Part shown: piece after piece, positions 16,481 to 26,445 of the stretch
Layout: every line of letters starts with the position of its first letter
Position numbering within the stretch: the stretch's first letter is position 1
NCBI RefSeq assembly: GCF_020443705.1
Contig: NZ_JAIZZK010000015.1
Span: 36,332 to 100,331, forward strand
Source: Clostridium algoriphilum
GTDB lineage: Bacteria; Bacillota; Clostridia; Clostridiales; Clostridiaceae
DNA length: 64,000 bases
Direction: 5' to 3'
Position numbers and translations under genes: made by a program
The notes under the pieces: model-generated
Seen by the model: the letters and a program-made list of their open reading frames with translations, nothing else
The model's database searches: none
What the model was told of the DNA's origin: nothing

Positions 16481-19402
16481 ATGGCAAAAGTAATTGACAT
16501 ACCTAAAGATAATAATATAATAATGACACCAATTGAAGAAGCAATGCCAGATAACTACCTTCCTTATGCTGTGGAGGTTGCAAGAGAAAGGGCACTGCCA
16601 GACGTAAGAGATGGTCTAAAACCAGTACATAGAAGAATTCTTTATGGTGCATATATGCTAAAAGCATTTCCGGACAAGCCATATTTTAAGTCAGCAAGAA
16701 TTGTAGGAGATATTCTTGGTAAGTACCATCCACATGGAGATAGCTCTGTTTATGGTGCAATGGTTATCTTAGCACAGTCTTTTGCAACAAGAAAACCATT
16801 GATAGATGGCCATGGAAATTGGGGAAGTCAAGATGGAGATAACGCAGCTGCTATGCGTTATACTGAAGCAAGACTTTCTCCTATTGCTCTTGAAATGATA
16901 AGAGATATTGATAAAGGCGTCGTGGAAATGGTAGATAATTATTCGGACACAGAGAAGGAACCATCGGTTTTGCCATCAAGATATCCAAATCTACTGGTAA
17001 ACGGAACCTTTGGTATAGCGGTCGGAATAGCAACAAATATACCACCACATAATCTAGGAGAAGTAATTGATGGATTTCTAGCTTATGCTGACAATAAAGA
17101 AATTACAACAAAACAACTTATGAAATATATTAAAGGACCAGATTTACCAACCGGTGGTGTATTAATAGGTAAAAATGCAATAGAAACTGCCTATGAAACT
17201 GGAGAAGGTAGGGTAACTCTGCGCTCTAAAATGAAGATAGAAATGCTAGAAACTGGACGCCTTGGCATAGTAATTACAGAGTTTCCATATAGAAAAAATA
17301 AGGCAAAATTACTTCAATCTATTTCTGATATGACGGCCGAGAAAAAACATTTAAGAGCCTTAGAGTCTATTATAGATATAAGAGACGAATCAGATAGAAG
17401 TGGACTTAGATCGGTTATTGAATTTAAAAAATCCACGGATAAGGATACTGCAACAAAGGTATTAAAATATTTAATGATGAAAACAGAGCTTCAATGTAAT
17501 GTAGCTTTTAACATGGTAGCTTTAGCAAATGGTAAACCTCAAACTATGGGGCTTAAAACTATATTAATGCATTACTTAAATCATCAAAAGGATGTTGTAA
17601 CCAAAAGAACTCAAAGGGAACTAGATGTTGCAGAAAATAGATTTCATATTGTAGAAGGATTTATTAAAGCGATTGATGTAATGGATGAAATTATTATAAC
17701 TATTAGAAAATCAAAGTCTAAAAAAGATGCTGGGCAAAATCTTATAGCCCAATTTAATTTTACAGAAATTCAAACAGAGGCAATACTTGAACTTATGTTA
17801 TATAGGCTAACAGGACTCGAAATAAAGATATTCACAAAAGAATATAAAAAATTAGAAATACTAATTAGGGGGTATAAAAAAATTCTTGGAAGTGAGCATG
17901 AACTTCTTAAAGTAATAAAATCTGAAATACTCGAGATAAAAGAAAAATATGATGATCCAAGAAGAACGGAAATTATAGAAGATGATAGTCAAGCAAAAAT
18001 AGATGTGGAAGATATAATAGTTTCGGAAGACATTATGATAACTTTATCTAACGAGGGTTATATAAAGCGTGTCCCTATGAAATCTTATAATAGATCTAAC
18101 ATTAACATAGATGATATAGAGTATAGAGAAGGCGACTTTAATACATATTTGCTTCATACAAATACTAAGGATTCATTAATGATATTTACTGATATTGGAA
18201 ATGTATATCAATTAAGAGGAGACTTAGTGCCAGAATATAAGTGGAGAGAAAAGGGCGAAAGACTAGATGCTCTTATGAGAGGTATAGATCTAACAAAAGA
18301 AAAAATAGTGGCTACTTTGTTACTAGGAGATTTATCTAATAATAAGGAATTTATATTCTTTACGAGTAAAGGAAATATAAAGAAAACACACCTCGATAAA
18401 TTTATTACAAACTATAATAGATTAACTGCTTTAAAATTAAGAGAAAACGAAAAGTTACTTGACGTTAGGTTAAATGATAAGGAAAGGCAAGAAGCATTTT
18501 TAAAGATTTTTACTAAGGAAGGCCTTGAATTTTCTGTAGAAGAACCAGTACTTGAGGCTGTAGATAGAAATATTGTCGGAACTCAGCTATTTAATCTCAC
18601 CCTTAATGATGAGGTTACTGGATTAGAATTTGCCGAAGGATATGATTACAAAGAGTTTAATATTAGTGTAAATACTAAAGGTATCATAAAAATATCTGGG
18701 AAAAAAGTAAATTCTCGCGTTAGTACATATACTAAATCCACATCTATGCTGCTTATTTTTACGCAACATGGATTAGTTCATAAATTACCTGGTTATATGG
18801 TTCAGAATGTCAATAAGAAAGGTACATGTATTAATACATTGCTAGATGATTTTAATCTTAATGATAAAATAGTTGAAATTATATCTGTTGACGATTTCAA
18901 TGAAGAGAGTAGTATTTATTTCTTTACATCAAAAGGATTTACAAAGCGATTAAAACTTTCTCAATTAGACGGAGACTTCTGCTGGACTTTAGCTTATAAA
19001 CTTAAAAGTGAAGATGATAAGTTAAACTTTGTAAAAATCAACAGGGATAATGTGGATAAAGATGCATTAATTATTACAAAAAAGGCTATGTGTATAAGGT
19101 TTAATGCAAGTACTATTAAGTTTATGGGAAAAGGTGCATCAGGGGTAACCGGAATAAGCTTAAAAGAAAATGATGAAGTTATATTCGTAAGTATGGTAGA
19201 GGTAAAAATAAAAACTAAAGAAGATTCTAATAAAGCCAATTCTGCGATTAATGAGAATATAAGTTTAACAGTCAGTTCATCAAAAGGTGAAATAAAGACT
19301 ATTGAATTAGATGACATAAATGTTCAAAATAGAGCAGGTAAGGGTAAAAGCTTAGCAACTTCACTACAAGATGATTATGTGGAGAATGTTATAATAAAGT
19401 AA
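16481..19402 (+). CDS. parC: DNA topoisomerase IV subunit A
   Basis: 973 aa. The breakage-reunion domain has [34 protein letters not shown], the [17 protein letters not shown] segment with catalytic Y127, and [20 protein letters not shown]-terminal beta-pinwheel of about 400 residues carries repeated FTxxGxxxR-type blades. The perfect gyrase GyrA-box is absent; only a weak NRAGKG is seen near the end, which fits topoisomerase IV rather than gyrase. It is longer than typical ParC (about 800 aa). AAGGAGG before ATG 16481 fixes the start. Confidence 0.9.
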   Translation: MAKVIDIPKDNNIIMTPIEEAMPDNYLPYAVEVARERALPDVRDGLKPVHRRILYGAYMLKAFPDKPYFKSARIVGDILGKYHPHGDSSVYGAMVILAQSFATRKPLIDGHGNWGSQDGDNAAAMRYTEARLSPIALEMIRDIDKGVVEMVDNYSDTEKEPSVLPSRYPNLLVNGTFGIAVGIATNIPPHNLGEVIDGFLAYADNKEITTKQLMKYIKGPDLPTGGVLIGKNAIETAYETGEGRVTLRSKMKIEMLETGRLGIVITEFPYRKNKAKLLQSISDMTAEKKHLRALESIIDIRDESDRSGLRSVIEFKKSTDKDTATKVLKYLMMKTELQCNVAFNMVALANGKPQTMGLKTILMHYLNHQKDVVTKRTQRELDVAENRFHIVEGFIKAIDVMDEIIITIRKSKSKKDAGQNLIAQFNFTEIQTEAILELMLYRLTGLEIKIFTKEYKKLEILIRGYKKILGSEHELLKVIKSEILEIKEKYDDPRRTEIIEDDSQAKIDVEDIIVSEDIMITLSNEGYIKRVPMKSYNRSNINIDDIEYREGDFNTYLLHTNTKDSLMIFTDIGNVYQLRGDLVPEYKWREKGERLDALMRGIDLTKEKIVATLLLGDLSNNKEFIFFTSKGNIKKTHLDKFITNYNRLTALKLRENEKLLDVRLNDKERQEAFLKIFTKEGLEFSVEEPVLEAVDRNIVGTQLFNLTLNDEVTGLEFAEGYDYKEFNISVNTKGIIKISGKKVNSRVSTYTKSTSMLLIFTQHGLVHKLPGYMVQNVNKKGTCINTLLDDFNLNDKIVEIISVDDFNEESSIYFFTSKGFTKRLKLSQLDGDFCWTLAYKLKSEDDKLNFVKINRDNVDKDALIITKKAMCIRFNASTIKFMGKGASGVTGISLKENDEVIFVSMVEVKIKTKEDSNKANSAINENISLTVSSSKGEIKTIELDDINVQNRAGKGKSLATSLQDDYVENVIIK

Positions 19403-19407
19403 AAATA

Positions 19408-19465
19408 AAAAAGACATAGACTAAAAATTAAATAAAACTTAATTTTAGTGTGTCTTCTTTTTATT
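19408..19465. terminator. Bidirectional terminator between parC and the gtrA-like gene
   Basis: Imperfect stem: AAAGACATAGACTAAAAATTAA region (19408-19430) pairs with TTAATTTTAGTGTGTCTT (19439-19456), with TTCTTTTTATT after it and A-runs before it. It overlaps the 3' end of the minus-strand gene. Confidence 0.75.
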
Positions 19466-19927
19466 AAAAATAAAAAATTTATTGACTAAAAATCCAAGTA
19501 TGCCTAAAACAATGGAATTTATTATCATGGATATGTTGAGCCATAGGTGATTTAAATTCATTATATGTCTTTGGTTATGAATAAGATGATTATGCATAAG
19601 ATGGATTAAAGGATTTCTACTTGTTAACAGAACCAATAATAAGCTATTCAAAATCATAGTGAAAAATAATACAGAGGCATATTGCAAATAAGCTCCTTTA
19701 GGAGAAGTTTCTCTAAAGGTGAATTTCTTATTTAAGTTATAACCACAGACAGAATAAATTGAAAATGCTATCATATTAAAGAAAAATAAAGTTATTCCAT
19801 GAGTTATGCCAGTGGTATATGACAAAATGTTTAATATTGAAATTTCTATTAGAGTATTGGAAGCACCAACTACACTATACTTAACAAATTGAGCTAAGGA
19901 CTGTTTTTTTTTATTTTTATTATTCAT
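19445..19927 (-). CDS. GtrA-family membrane protein
   Basis: 160 aa with four membrane helices. The opening QFVKYSVVGASNTLIEISILNIL and the NLNKKFTFRE segment after helix 2 are the hallmark of GtrA/DPMS-like proteins, thought to flip or hold polyprenyl-linked sugars for surface polysaccharide glycosylation. The loop between helices 3 and 4 is unusually rich in His/Asn (HLMHNHLIHNQRHIMNLNH). It is convergent with parC and stands alone, with no glycosyltransferase beside it, so its sugar pathway is unknown. Confidence 0.85.
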   Translation of the reverse strand: MNNKNKKKQSLAQFVKYSVVGASNTLIEISILNILSYTTGITHGITLFFFNMIAFSIYSVCGYNLNKKFTFRETSPKGAYLQYASVLFFTMILNSLLLVLLTSRNPLIHLMHNHLIHNQRHIMNLNHLWLNISMIINSIVLGILGFLVNKFFIFNKKKTH

Positions 19928-20167
19928 AAAATTTCATTCTTAAATAAAATATGTTTAAGAAATTAGTCACCAACCTTTCCCTAAAAGTATATTAAAATTT
20001 GTCAACATGTAATAGTGTACAACAAAATAAAATAAAATAATACAAAAATATTTCCATCTATTATAGTATATTTGTATATATTGTTATAAAAAAATATAAG
20101 AATTATGCGATGAAGATTGTAGTAGCTAGAAAGTAATTTGATATAATATGAATTCGAAGGTGATTAT

Positions 20168-21424
20168 ATGGAAAAAATAATATTGGAAAATGGGATAAAG
20201 TTATTATATAAAAAATCAGAAAATAATCTGACTTCTTTTACCATAGGGTTTAATGCAGGTGCAAATCAAGAGGATAACGAACATCTAGGAATTGCTCATG
20301 CAGTGGAACATATGATTTTTAAGGGTACAACTTCCCGTAGTGAGTACGAGATAAATAAGTTATGTGATGAAACCTTTGGTTTTTGTAATGCGATGACAAA
20401 CTATCCCTACGTAGTATACTATGGCACCACTTTAGATGAAGAGTTCGAAAAGGGGTTTGAAATTTATGCGGATATTCTTCTAAACCCAATTTTTCCTGAA
20501 CAAGGATTCAAGGAGGAAATAGATGTGATCGACGCTGAACTTAAAGAATGGAAAGATGATTTATATCAGTTTTGCGAAGATTCCATGTTTTATAATGCGT
20601 TTGATAAGAGAAGATTAAAGAACTTAATTATAGGTACGCAAGAAAGCATCCATGATATTACAATAAAACAGATAAAAAACTTTTATGAGCAAAATTATAC
20701 TTCAAATAATTGCGTAATAAGTGTAGTGTCGTCTATGAGCCTACAGAAGATTTTAGATATAGTGGAAAAACATATGGGTAACTTTAATACTAAATTAATC
20801 AATAACAGTAAGAATATTCAAGAAATAAAAGAATATACATATGAATATAATAAACCTGGCACATATTATGAATATAGAGATGACTTGCAAGGTGCTAAAA
20901 TTCAATATTGTTTTACAATACATGATTTAAGCAGGAGAGAGATAAGCGCTTTAAAACTATTTAACTTAGTTTTCGGAGATGGAACAAGTAGTATATTGTT
21001 TGATGAAATTAGAACTAAGAGGGGACTTGTCTATGATATAGGAAGTTTTATTAAAAATGAAACAGGAATTAAACTTTTTACTATATCCCTTGGAACTTCA
21101 TATGAGAATGTTTACAAAACTATAGAAATCATTGATAATGAAATAGAAAAAGTTAAAGAACTCAAGAGTTTTTTTGATCAAAAGAGTATTTTAAAATTAT
21201 GTAAAAGTTACAAATTGAGAAGAATGATAGCACTCGAGAAATCAATACAGACTAGCATGAGTTTATGTGTATATGAAATCATGTATTACGATGGTGAAAG
21301 TATTTTTTCGGAATTTGATGGAATGAAAAACATTACAGAGGAAGAAATAATGAAAGTAGTAAACAAAGTTTTAGTGAATGCTACAATACAAGTATTGATG
21401 CCAAATGCAGGAAGTAGGAGATAG
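20168..21424 (+). CDS. M16-family zinc metallopeptidase
   Basis: 418 aa. The inverted zinc motif H44-A-V-E47-H48 lies in GIAHAVEHMIFKGTTSRS, with the downstream metal ligand in the DVIDAELKEWKDD region, and the second half has the RTKRGLVYDIGSF segment of the substrate-holding domain. Such processing-peptidase-like enzymes in Firmicutes cleave small peptides or protein tails in the cytoplasm. GAAGGTGAT before ATG 20168 supports the start. The recJ start codon is only 2 bp beyond the stop, so the two are translationally coupled. Confidence 0.88.
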   Translation: MEKIILENGIKLLYKKSENNLTSFTIGFNAGANQEDNEHLGIAHAVEHMIFKGTTSRSEYEINKLCDETFGFCNAMTNYPYVVYYGTTLDEEFEKGFEIYADILLNPIFPEQGFKEEIDVIDAELKEWKDDLYQFCEDSMFYNAFDKRRLKNLIIGTQESIHDITIKQIKNFYEQNYTSNNCVISVVSSMSLQKILDIVEKHMGNFNTKLINNSKNIQEIKEYTYEYNKPGTYYEYRDDLQGAKIQYCFTIHDLSRREISALKLFNLVFGDGTSSILFDEIRTKRGLVYDIGSFIKNETGIKLFTISLGTSYENVYKTIEIIDNEIEKVKELKSFFDQKSILKLCKSYKLRRMIALEKSIQTSMSLCVYEIMYYDGESIFSEFDGMKNITEEEIMKVVNKVLVNATIQVLMPNAGSRR

Positions 21425-21426
21425 AT

Positions 21427-23196
21427 ATGGAGAAAAAGTGGTTACTAAGAAATACCTCTAAAGATATTTGTTCTTTAGCAAAAAACTCAGGTGTAAGTGA
21501 GGTTATAGCTAAGATTTTAATTAATAGAGGATTTGATAATGCATTAGATATTAAAAAATTTATGAGAGCTAGTATAGATGATTTATATGATCCATTTTTG
21601 ATGAAAGATATGGAAAAAGCTACAAGTTTAATCCAATTAGCTATTGAAAATAAAGAAAAAATCGTAGTATATGGAGATTACGATGCAGATGGAGTAACTA
21701 GCACTGTTATAATGTATAAGGCATTAAAGATATGCGGTGCGAATGTAGAATACTATGTCCCAGATAGAGAACATGAAGGTTATGGCATAAATAGTGATAG
21801 GATAAGGAAATTAAATGAAGCTGGGTTTCAAGTTGTTTTAACTTGCGATAATGGAATTGCTGCTATGCAGCAGGTTACATTAGCAAAAGAATTAGGGATG
21901 ACTGTTATAATAACTGACCACCATGAACTCCAATTTGTAGAAGATAGTGAAGGGGTTAGAACTTTTAAAATACCTTCAGCAGATGCAGTAATTAATCCGA
22001 AACAAAAAGCATGTAATTATCCCTTTAAGCAATTATGTGGTGCAGGTATTGCTTTTAAGTTTGTACAAGCACTATACATGAAATGTGGAATCAAAAATGA
22101 AAACGTCAAGGAATTTTTAGAAATAGCAGGAATAGGTACTATTTGCGACGTAGTGGATTTAGTTGACGAGAACAGAATAATTGCTAAAAATGCATTAGAG
22201 ATGTTAACCAACACAAAAAATCTTGGCTTAAAATGTCTAAAGGAAATATTAAGCATTAATGATAAAGAGATAAAGTGCTATCATGTTGGCTTTCAGATTG
22301 GGCCATGCATAAATGCTACCGGAAGGTTAGAATCTGCAGCTATATCGGTTGAATTGCTTCTATGTGAGGATGAGAATAGAGCAAAGGAACTAGCCAAAAT
22401 ATTATTTGAACTTAATAAGAAAAGACAAGAGATGACTACTGAAAATGTGGAAGAGGTAATAGAGGTAATACAAAATTCTACTTTTAAAAATGATAAAGTA
22501 TTGGTAATCTATAAAGATACTATTCATGAGAGTATAGCAGGAATCGTAGCAGGACGCGTTAGAGAAACTTTTAATGTGCCAACAATAATATTAACTAAAG
22601 GAAAAGAGAACCCAAAAGGTTCAGCAAGATCTATTAACGAATATAATTTATTTGAAGAATTAATAAAATGTAGAGAGTTACTCGAAAAATTTGGAGGTCA
22701 TCCAATGGCTGCTGGTCTTTCTATAAAAGAAGAAAATATAGAAAAGTTAAGGCTAAAATTAAACAGCATCTGCAGCTTAACCGATGATGATATTAAGCCG
22801 AAAGTAAGAATAGATCAGCGAATGCAACTAAATAAGATAAATTATGAAATGATTTATGAGCTCGAATTGTTAGAGCCCTTTGGTAAAGGTAATTCAACTC
22901 CATTACTTGCAGAAAAGAATATCTCAATTTTAAAAATAGATATTTTGGGGAAAAATGCTAATACATTAAAGATAAAATGCATGATGCCTGGAGTAAGTAA
23001 AACGATTGATGGAATTTGTTTTAACAGAGTTGATGAATTTATTGAAATGCTTAACGATAAATATGGTGAAGATCATATGAATTATATTGAGAATCCACGA
23101 GGATTAAAATTAGATTTAATTTTTTCGCCTCAGATTAATGAATATAATGGACGTAAATCCATCCAATTAAAAATCTTAGAATTCAAGCTTAGCTAA
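21427..23196 (+). CDS. recJ: Single-stranded-DNA-specific exonuclease RecJ
   Basis: 589 aa, the usual length for RecJ, a 5'-to-3' ssDNA exonuclease used in recombination and mismatch or base-excision repair. DHH-domain metal ligands are visible in GDYDADGVTST (D84, D86, D88) and ITDHHE (D164, H165, H166); DHHA1 marks are AGIVAGRVRE, KGSARSI and the GGHPMAAGLSI motif near residue 425; an OB-type C-terminal domain has LELLEPFGKGN. It is coupled to the M16 peptidase gene upstream and ended by a strong hairpin shared with the convergent SASP gene. Confidence 0.94.
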   Translation: MEKKWLLRNTSKDICSLAKNSGVSEVIAKILINRGFDNALDIKKFMRASIDDLYDPFLMKDMEKATSLIQLAIENKEKIVVYGDYDADGVTSTVIMYKALKICGANVEYYVPDREHEGYGINSDRIRKLNEAGFQVVLTCDNGIAAMQQVTLAKELGMTVIITDHHELQFVEDSEGVRTFKIPSADAVINPKQKACNYPFKQLCGAGIAFKFVQALYMKCGIKNENVKEFLEIAGIGTICDVVDLVDENRIIAKNALEMLTNTKNLGLKCLKEILSINDKEIKCYHVGFQIGPCINATGRLESAAISVELLLCEDENRAKELAKILFELNKKRQEMTTENVEEVIEVIQNSTFKNDKVLVIYKDTIHESIAGIVAGRVRETFNVPTIILTKGKENPKGSARSINEYNLFEELIKCRELLEKFGGHPMAAGLSIKEENIEKLRLKLNSICSLTDDDIKPKVRIDQRMQLNKINYEMIYELELLEPFGKGNSTPLLAEKNISILKIDILGKNANTLKIKCMMPGVSKTIDGICFNRVDEFIEMLNDKYGEDHMNYIENPRGLKLDLIFSPQINEYNGRKSIQLKILEFKLS

Positions 23197-23201
23197 GTTA
23201 A

Positions 23202-23229
23202 AGGCACATAGACTTATATCTATGTGCCT
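23202..23229. terminator. Bidirectional terminator between recJ and the first SASP gene
   Basis: Perfect stem AGGCACATAGA (23202-23212) / TCTATGTGCCT (23219-23229) with a 6-nt loop, T-rich on the right and A/T-rich on the left. It lies between convergent genes. Confidence 0.88.
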
Positions 23230-23249
23230 CTATTTATATCATTTTCGTA

Positions 23250-23432
23250 TTATAAATTTCTTTCATATTGTTCTACCATTTTTTTTACCATTTGCCCACC
23301 AACAGAACCACATTGTCTTGAAGTCAAGTTACCATTGTAATCTGTGAAAGGTACTCCTAATTCTTTTGCAGTCTCCATCTTAAATGAATATAATCCTGCT
23401 TTTGCTCCAGGTACTAATTGTCTGTTTGCCAT
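23250..23432 (-). CDS. Alpha/beta-type small acid-soluble spore protein
   Basis: 60 aa. The germination-protease region KMETAKELGVPFTDYNGNLTSR and the DNA-binding CGSVGGQMVKKMVEQYE segment define an alpha/beta SASP, which coats spore DNA in the A-form and protects it from UV and heat. It is the most divergent of the three copies here (Cys in SRQCGSVGG, PFTDY instead of DLKDGY). AGAAGGAGTGA upstream supports ATG at 23432. Its upstream region is almost the same as that of the next copy. Confidence 0.93.
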   Translation of the reverse strand: MANRQLVPGAKAGLYSFKMETAKELGVPFTDYNGNLTSRQCGSVGGQMVKKMVEQYERNL

Positions 23433-23461
23433 TTGTCAATCACTCCTTCTATAATTTATTT

Positions 23462-23491
23462 TGGTATGATAGTATTTTGTGCAGATATTTT
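23462..23491 (-). promoter_or_regulatory. Candidate forespore (sigma-G-type) promoter of first SASP gene
   Basis: On the minus strand, AAAATA, a 17-nt spacer, then CATACCA, close to the sigma-G pattern (G(A/C)ATA, CATACTA). A 21-base block covering the spacer (23468-23488) is identical upstream of the neighbouring SASP gene. Confidence 0.5.
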
Positions 23492-23670
23492 AATTATATA
23501 ACAGCAAATTAGAGGGAAATAAGACAAGTAAAACATTTTAAATTACTAACTTCCATCATATGAAAGGTTTCAATGAAATTCATACTAATTACATAAATTA
23601 AAAAGAGTTTTATTATTTTTTTATAAAACCATGATTAAAAAATACTTATATGGAATAAAAAAATCATAAA

Positions 23671-23705
23671 GTAAAGAGGTATATGTCTCGCATATACCTC
23701 TTTAC
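23671..23705 (-). terminator. Terminator of the second SASP gene
   Basis: Perfect 15-bp stem GTAAAGAGGTATATG / CATATACCTCTTTAC around TCTCG. On the minus strand it is followed by a T-rich run, 18 bases after the SASP stop. Confidence 0.85.
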
Positions 23706-23722
23706 AAAATTTAAATTTAAAA

Positions 23723-23914
23723 TTATAAGTTTTTCTCGTATTGTTCTACCATTTTCTTTGTCATCTGTCCGCCAACTGATCCGTTTTGTCTAGATGTAAG
23801 ATCGCCGTTATAACCATCTTTTAAATCTACTCCAACTTCTTGAGCTGCTTCCATTTTAAATTTGTTTAGTCCTGCTCTTGCTTCTGGTACTAATGTTCTA
23901 TTTCTGCTTGTCAT
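23723..23914 (-). CDS. Alpha/beta-type small acid-soluble spore protein
   Basis: 63 aa. Contains FKMEAAQEVGVDLKDGYNG with the GPR cleavage region, then NGSVGGQMTKKMVEQYE. It differs from the next copy (24024-24215) at only about three residues, so the pair is a recent tandem duplication. It has its own ribosome site (GAAGGAGTGA), promoter-like region and terminator, so it is a separate transcription unit. Abundant spore-core DNA-binding protein, degraded to amino acids at germination. Confidence 0.94.
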   Translation of the reverse strand: MTSRNRTLVPEARAGLNKFKMEAAQEVGVDLKDGYNGDLTSRQNGSVGGQMTKKMVEQYEKNL

Positions 23915-23943
23915 AATAAATCACTCCTTCTTTAATTTATTTA

Positions 23944-23973
23944 TACTACGATAGTATTTTGTGCAGATATTAA
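23944..23973 (-). promoter_or_regulatory. Candidate forespore (sigma-G-type) promoter of second SASP gene
   Basis: On the minus strand, TTAATA, a 17-nt spacer, then CGTAGTA. It shares an identical 21-base block (23950-23970) with the promoter region at 23468-23488. The match to the -10 pattern is weaker here (CG in place of CA). Confidence 0.45.
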
Positions 23974-24023
23974 AAATATATAACTGAATATTGGAGGATA
24001 ATAAGGAAAGAATATCATTTTAA

Positions 24024-24215
24024 TTATAAATTTTTCTCGTACTGTTCTACCATTTTTTTTGTCATCTGTCCGCCAACTGATCCATTTTGTCTTGAAGTAA
24101 GATCGCCATTGTAACCATCTTTTAAATCTACTCCAACTTCTTTAGCAGCTTCCATTTTGAATTTGTTTAATCCTGCTCTTGCCTCTGGTACTAATGTTCT
24201 GTTTCTATTTGTCAT
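24024..24215 (-). CDS. Alpha/beta-type small acid-soluble spore protein
   Basis: 63 aa, almost identical to the copy at 23723-23914 (KEVGVDLKDGYNG, TNRNRTLVPEARAGLNKFK). Its ribosome site AAAGGAGGTAATT and upstream region differ from the other two copies, and the 21-base promoter block is absent, so it may be timed or expressed differently. Only about 50 bp separate its stop from the promoter of the next copy, and I see no clear hairpin there, so read-through into the downstream copy is possible. Confidence 0.94.
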   Translation of the reverse strand: MTNRNRTLVPEARAGLNKFKMEAAKEVGVDLKDGYNGDLTSRQNGSVGGQMTKKMVEQYEKNL

Positions 24216-24433
24216 TATAATTACCTCCTTTTTTGTAGATTATTTGTTACTAGTAGTTTAACCGTATAATTCTTTATTATTTTAGTGAATTGAAGGGTAG
24301 TTTTGAAAATTATATAGTCTTTAGAAGATTATGGAGAATTTAATTTTTTGTTAAATGACGAACTTTTCACGTTCATTAGTATATAATGATGTAGAATATA
24401 TTGAGTAAAGCTGTTTTTAAAAGGAGTGTTAAT

Positions 24434-25507
24434 GTGGGAAAACACAAAATAATAATGACTGGTGGAGGTTCAGCGGGGCATGTAACACCAAATCTTGCGC
24501 TTGTACCAAAACTTAAAAGTTTGGATTATGAAATAGAATACATTGGAACAAAAGAAGGAATTGAGAGAAAGATAATAGAGGGCGAGAATATAAAATATTT
24601 TCCTATATCCAGTGGAAAATTACGAAGATATTTTGATGTAAAAAATTTTACAGACCCTTTAAAAGTAATTAAAGGTATTTTTGACGCAAAAAAAATTATA
24701 AAAAGACAAAAACCTGATATAGTTTTTTCTAAAGGGGGGTTTGTTTCCGTACCTGTAGTGCTTGCTGCATTTTTTAGTAGAGTGCCAGTGATTGCTCATG
24801 AATGTGATATTACTCCAGGACTTGCTAATAAATTAGCAGCTCCTTATTGTACAAAGGTATGCGTAACTTTTCCAGAAGCATTAAAAGAAATAAAAAATGG
24901 AAAAGGAGTTGTAACAGGTAATCCTATAAGACGCGAACTATTTGAAGGAAGTAAAACAAAAGCATATGAAATATGTGGTTTTAAAAATAAAAAACCAGTA
25001 TTAATGATAATAGGTGGAAGTTTAGGATCTAAAGTTATAAATGAAGTTATAAGAGCAAAACTTGAAAAATTAGTTTTAGAGTATAATATTATTCATATTT
25101 GTGGTAGTAATAATATTGATAAATCACTTCTGGATAAAAATGGTTATAAACAATTTGAATATACAAAAGATGAATTACCTCATTTATTGGCAAGTGCGGA
25201 TATTGTGGTGTCTAGGGCAGGAGCAAATGTAATTTTTGAACTTTTAGCACTAAAAAAACCAAATTTGTTAATTCCATTATCAGCTAAAGCCAGTCGTGGT
25301 GATCAAATACTTAATGCAAAATCATTTGAAAAAAGTGGATATAGTATGGTTATTCAAGATGAGGAGCTAACTCCTGATAATTTAGAAACAAAAATTAAAG
25401 AATTGTACACCGATAGATATAAATATATTGAAAATATGAACAAAAATAACACAGAAAAAAGCATTGATTTAATAGTAGATTTAATAGAAAAATATAGGAA
25501 AAGATAA
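24434..25507 (+). CDS. murG: UDP-GlcNAc:lipid I GlcNAc transferase MurG-like
   Basis: 357 aa from GTG 24434, placed by AAAGGAGTG just upstream. The N-terminal [18 protein letters not shown], the middle [15 protein letters not shown] and [27 protein letters not shown], and the C-domain [36 protein letters not shown] are the MurG signature. The enzyme adds GlcNAc to lipid I on the inner membrane face to make lipid II. The text ITPGLANKL differs from the usual SVAGLANRLL form, typical of the solitary clostridial MurG group outside the dcw cluster; it may be a second MurG-like enzyme. Single gene with its own terminator. Confidence 0.88.
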   Translation: MGKHKIIMTGGGSAGHVTPNLALVPKLKSLDYEIEYIGTKEGIERKIIEGENIKYFPISSGKLRRYFDVKNFTDPLKVIKGIFDAKKIIKRQKPDIVFSKGGFVSVPVVLAAFFSRVPVIAHECDITPGLANKLAAPYCTKVCVTFPEALKEIKNGKGVVTGNPIRRELFEGSKTKAYEICGFKNKKPVLMIIGGSLGSKVINEVIRAKLEKLVLEYNIIHICGSNNIDKSLLDKNGYKQFEYTKDELPHLLASADIVVSRAGANVIFELLALKKPNLLIPLSAKASRGDQILNAKSFEKSGYSMVIQDEELTPDNLETKIKELYTDRYKYIENMNKNNTEKSIDLIVDLIEKYRKR

Positions 25508-25540
25508 AGAAATTTAAATTTTTTATCTTTATATTTTTTT
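25500..25540 (+). terminator. Terminator of murG
   Basis: AAAGATAAA overlapping the stop codon pairs with TTATCTTT at 25523-25530, then ATATTTTTTTATT. It is an AT-rich but well-formed hairpin with a T-run. The 280-bp gap up to the flavodoxin gene is otherwise AT-rich with no gene seen. Confidence 0.7.
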
Positions 25541-25798
25541 ATTATAATAATACAAAATATTACATTTTAAGTTAAGATTATATAAATTTTTATTAAAAAG
25601 ATATATTTTTCCTTATTAAAGGTGTAAACTAGGACTATAAAAATATATTTTTAATCATAATAATAGTAGCATAAAATTAAAAACTTAATTAATAATATAC
25701 ATTATTTATAATAAAAAACTTGAATATATATAGTTTTGATGTATAATTAAAATGTAACTATAACTATCTATTAATAGAGAAAGTATGAGGTGATGGCA

Positions 25799-26224
25799 AT
25801 GAAAAAATTGACAATAATTTATTTGAGTAATGGTGGAAATGTTGAAGTTTTAGCTAATCACATAGCTAAAGGTGCAAAAGATGCAGGTGCTGAAGTACTA
25901 ATTAAATTAGTTAGTGAAGCAACTATGGAAGATGTAACTGGTGCAGATGCAGTTGCGTTTGGAAGTCCATCGATGGATAATAATAGAATTGATCAAAAAG
26001 AAATGCAGCCTTTTATCGACAAATTTAAGTTAGCTCCTGTTAATAATAAAACCACAGGTTTATTTGGTTCTTATGGATGGGATAATGGAGAATTTATGAA
26101 CAAATGGATTAGTCTAATGAAAGAATACGAGTTCAATGTTACACAAAATCTAACTGTTAATGAGGCTCCTTCTAATGAACAATTAGCTGAAGCTGAAAAA
26201 ATGGGAAAAAGTTTAGTTAAATAA
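25799..26224 (+). CDS. Flavodoxin
   Basis: 141 aa, a short-chain flavodoxin that carries one FMN and shuttles low-potential electrons. The phosphate loop is IIYLSNGGNVEVLAN (usually S/T-x-T-G-N-T), the 60s loop is FGSPSMDNNRID, and the 90s region is GLFGSYGWDNGEFMNKW. The loop SNGGNVE in place of SGTGNTE is a small departure also seen in other clostridial copies. TGAGGTGA (25786-25792) serves ATG 25799; earlier in-frame GTG and ATG overlap it. It precedes PFOR, a likely electron donor, but has its own terminator. Confidence 0.88.
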   Translation: MKKLTIIYLSNGGNVEVLANHIAKGAKDAGAEVLIKLVSEATMEDVTGADAVAFGSPSMDNNRIDQKEMQPFIDKFKLAPVNNKTTGLFGSYGWDNGEFMNKWISLMKEYEFNVTQNLTVNEAPSNEQLAEAEKMGKSLVK

Positions 26225-26263
26225 CTTTCAATTACAATTACATAGATTATAAAGTCTATGATG

Positions 26264-26297
26264 ACTAGCTAACGCTGAAAGGTGTTAGCTAGTTTTG
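26264..26297 (+). terminator. Terminator of the flavodoxin gene
   Basis: ACTAGCTAACGC / GGTGTTAGCTAGT (26264-26275 and 26281-26293, one mismatch), then TTTTGT. Well-formed rho-independent hairpin 40 bp after the stop. Confidence 0.85.
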
Positions 26298-26445
26298 TAT
26301 AATAATTATAAGATAGTTACTGGTATTATTAGGAGTTATTGTTTTTAATTGTAGAGTTATTTTTATTGAAATACTCTTGTTTACAATTTAAATAAAAACT
26401 TGGGACATATTTTTATAATAAGAATAAAGAAAGAAGGCCTATTAA

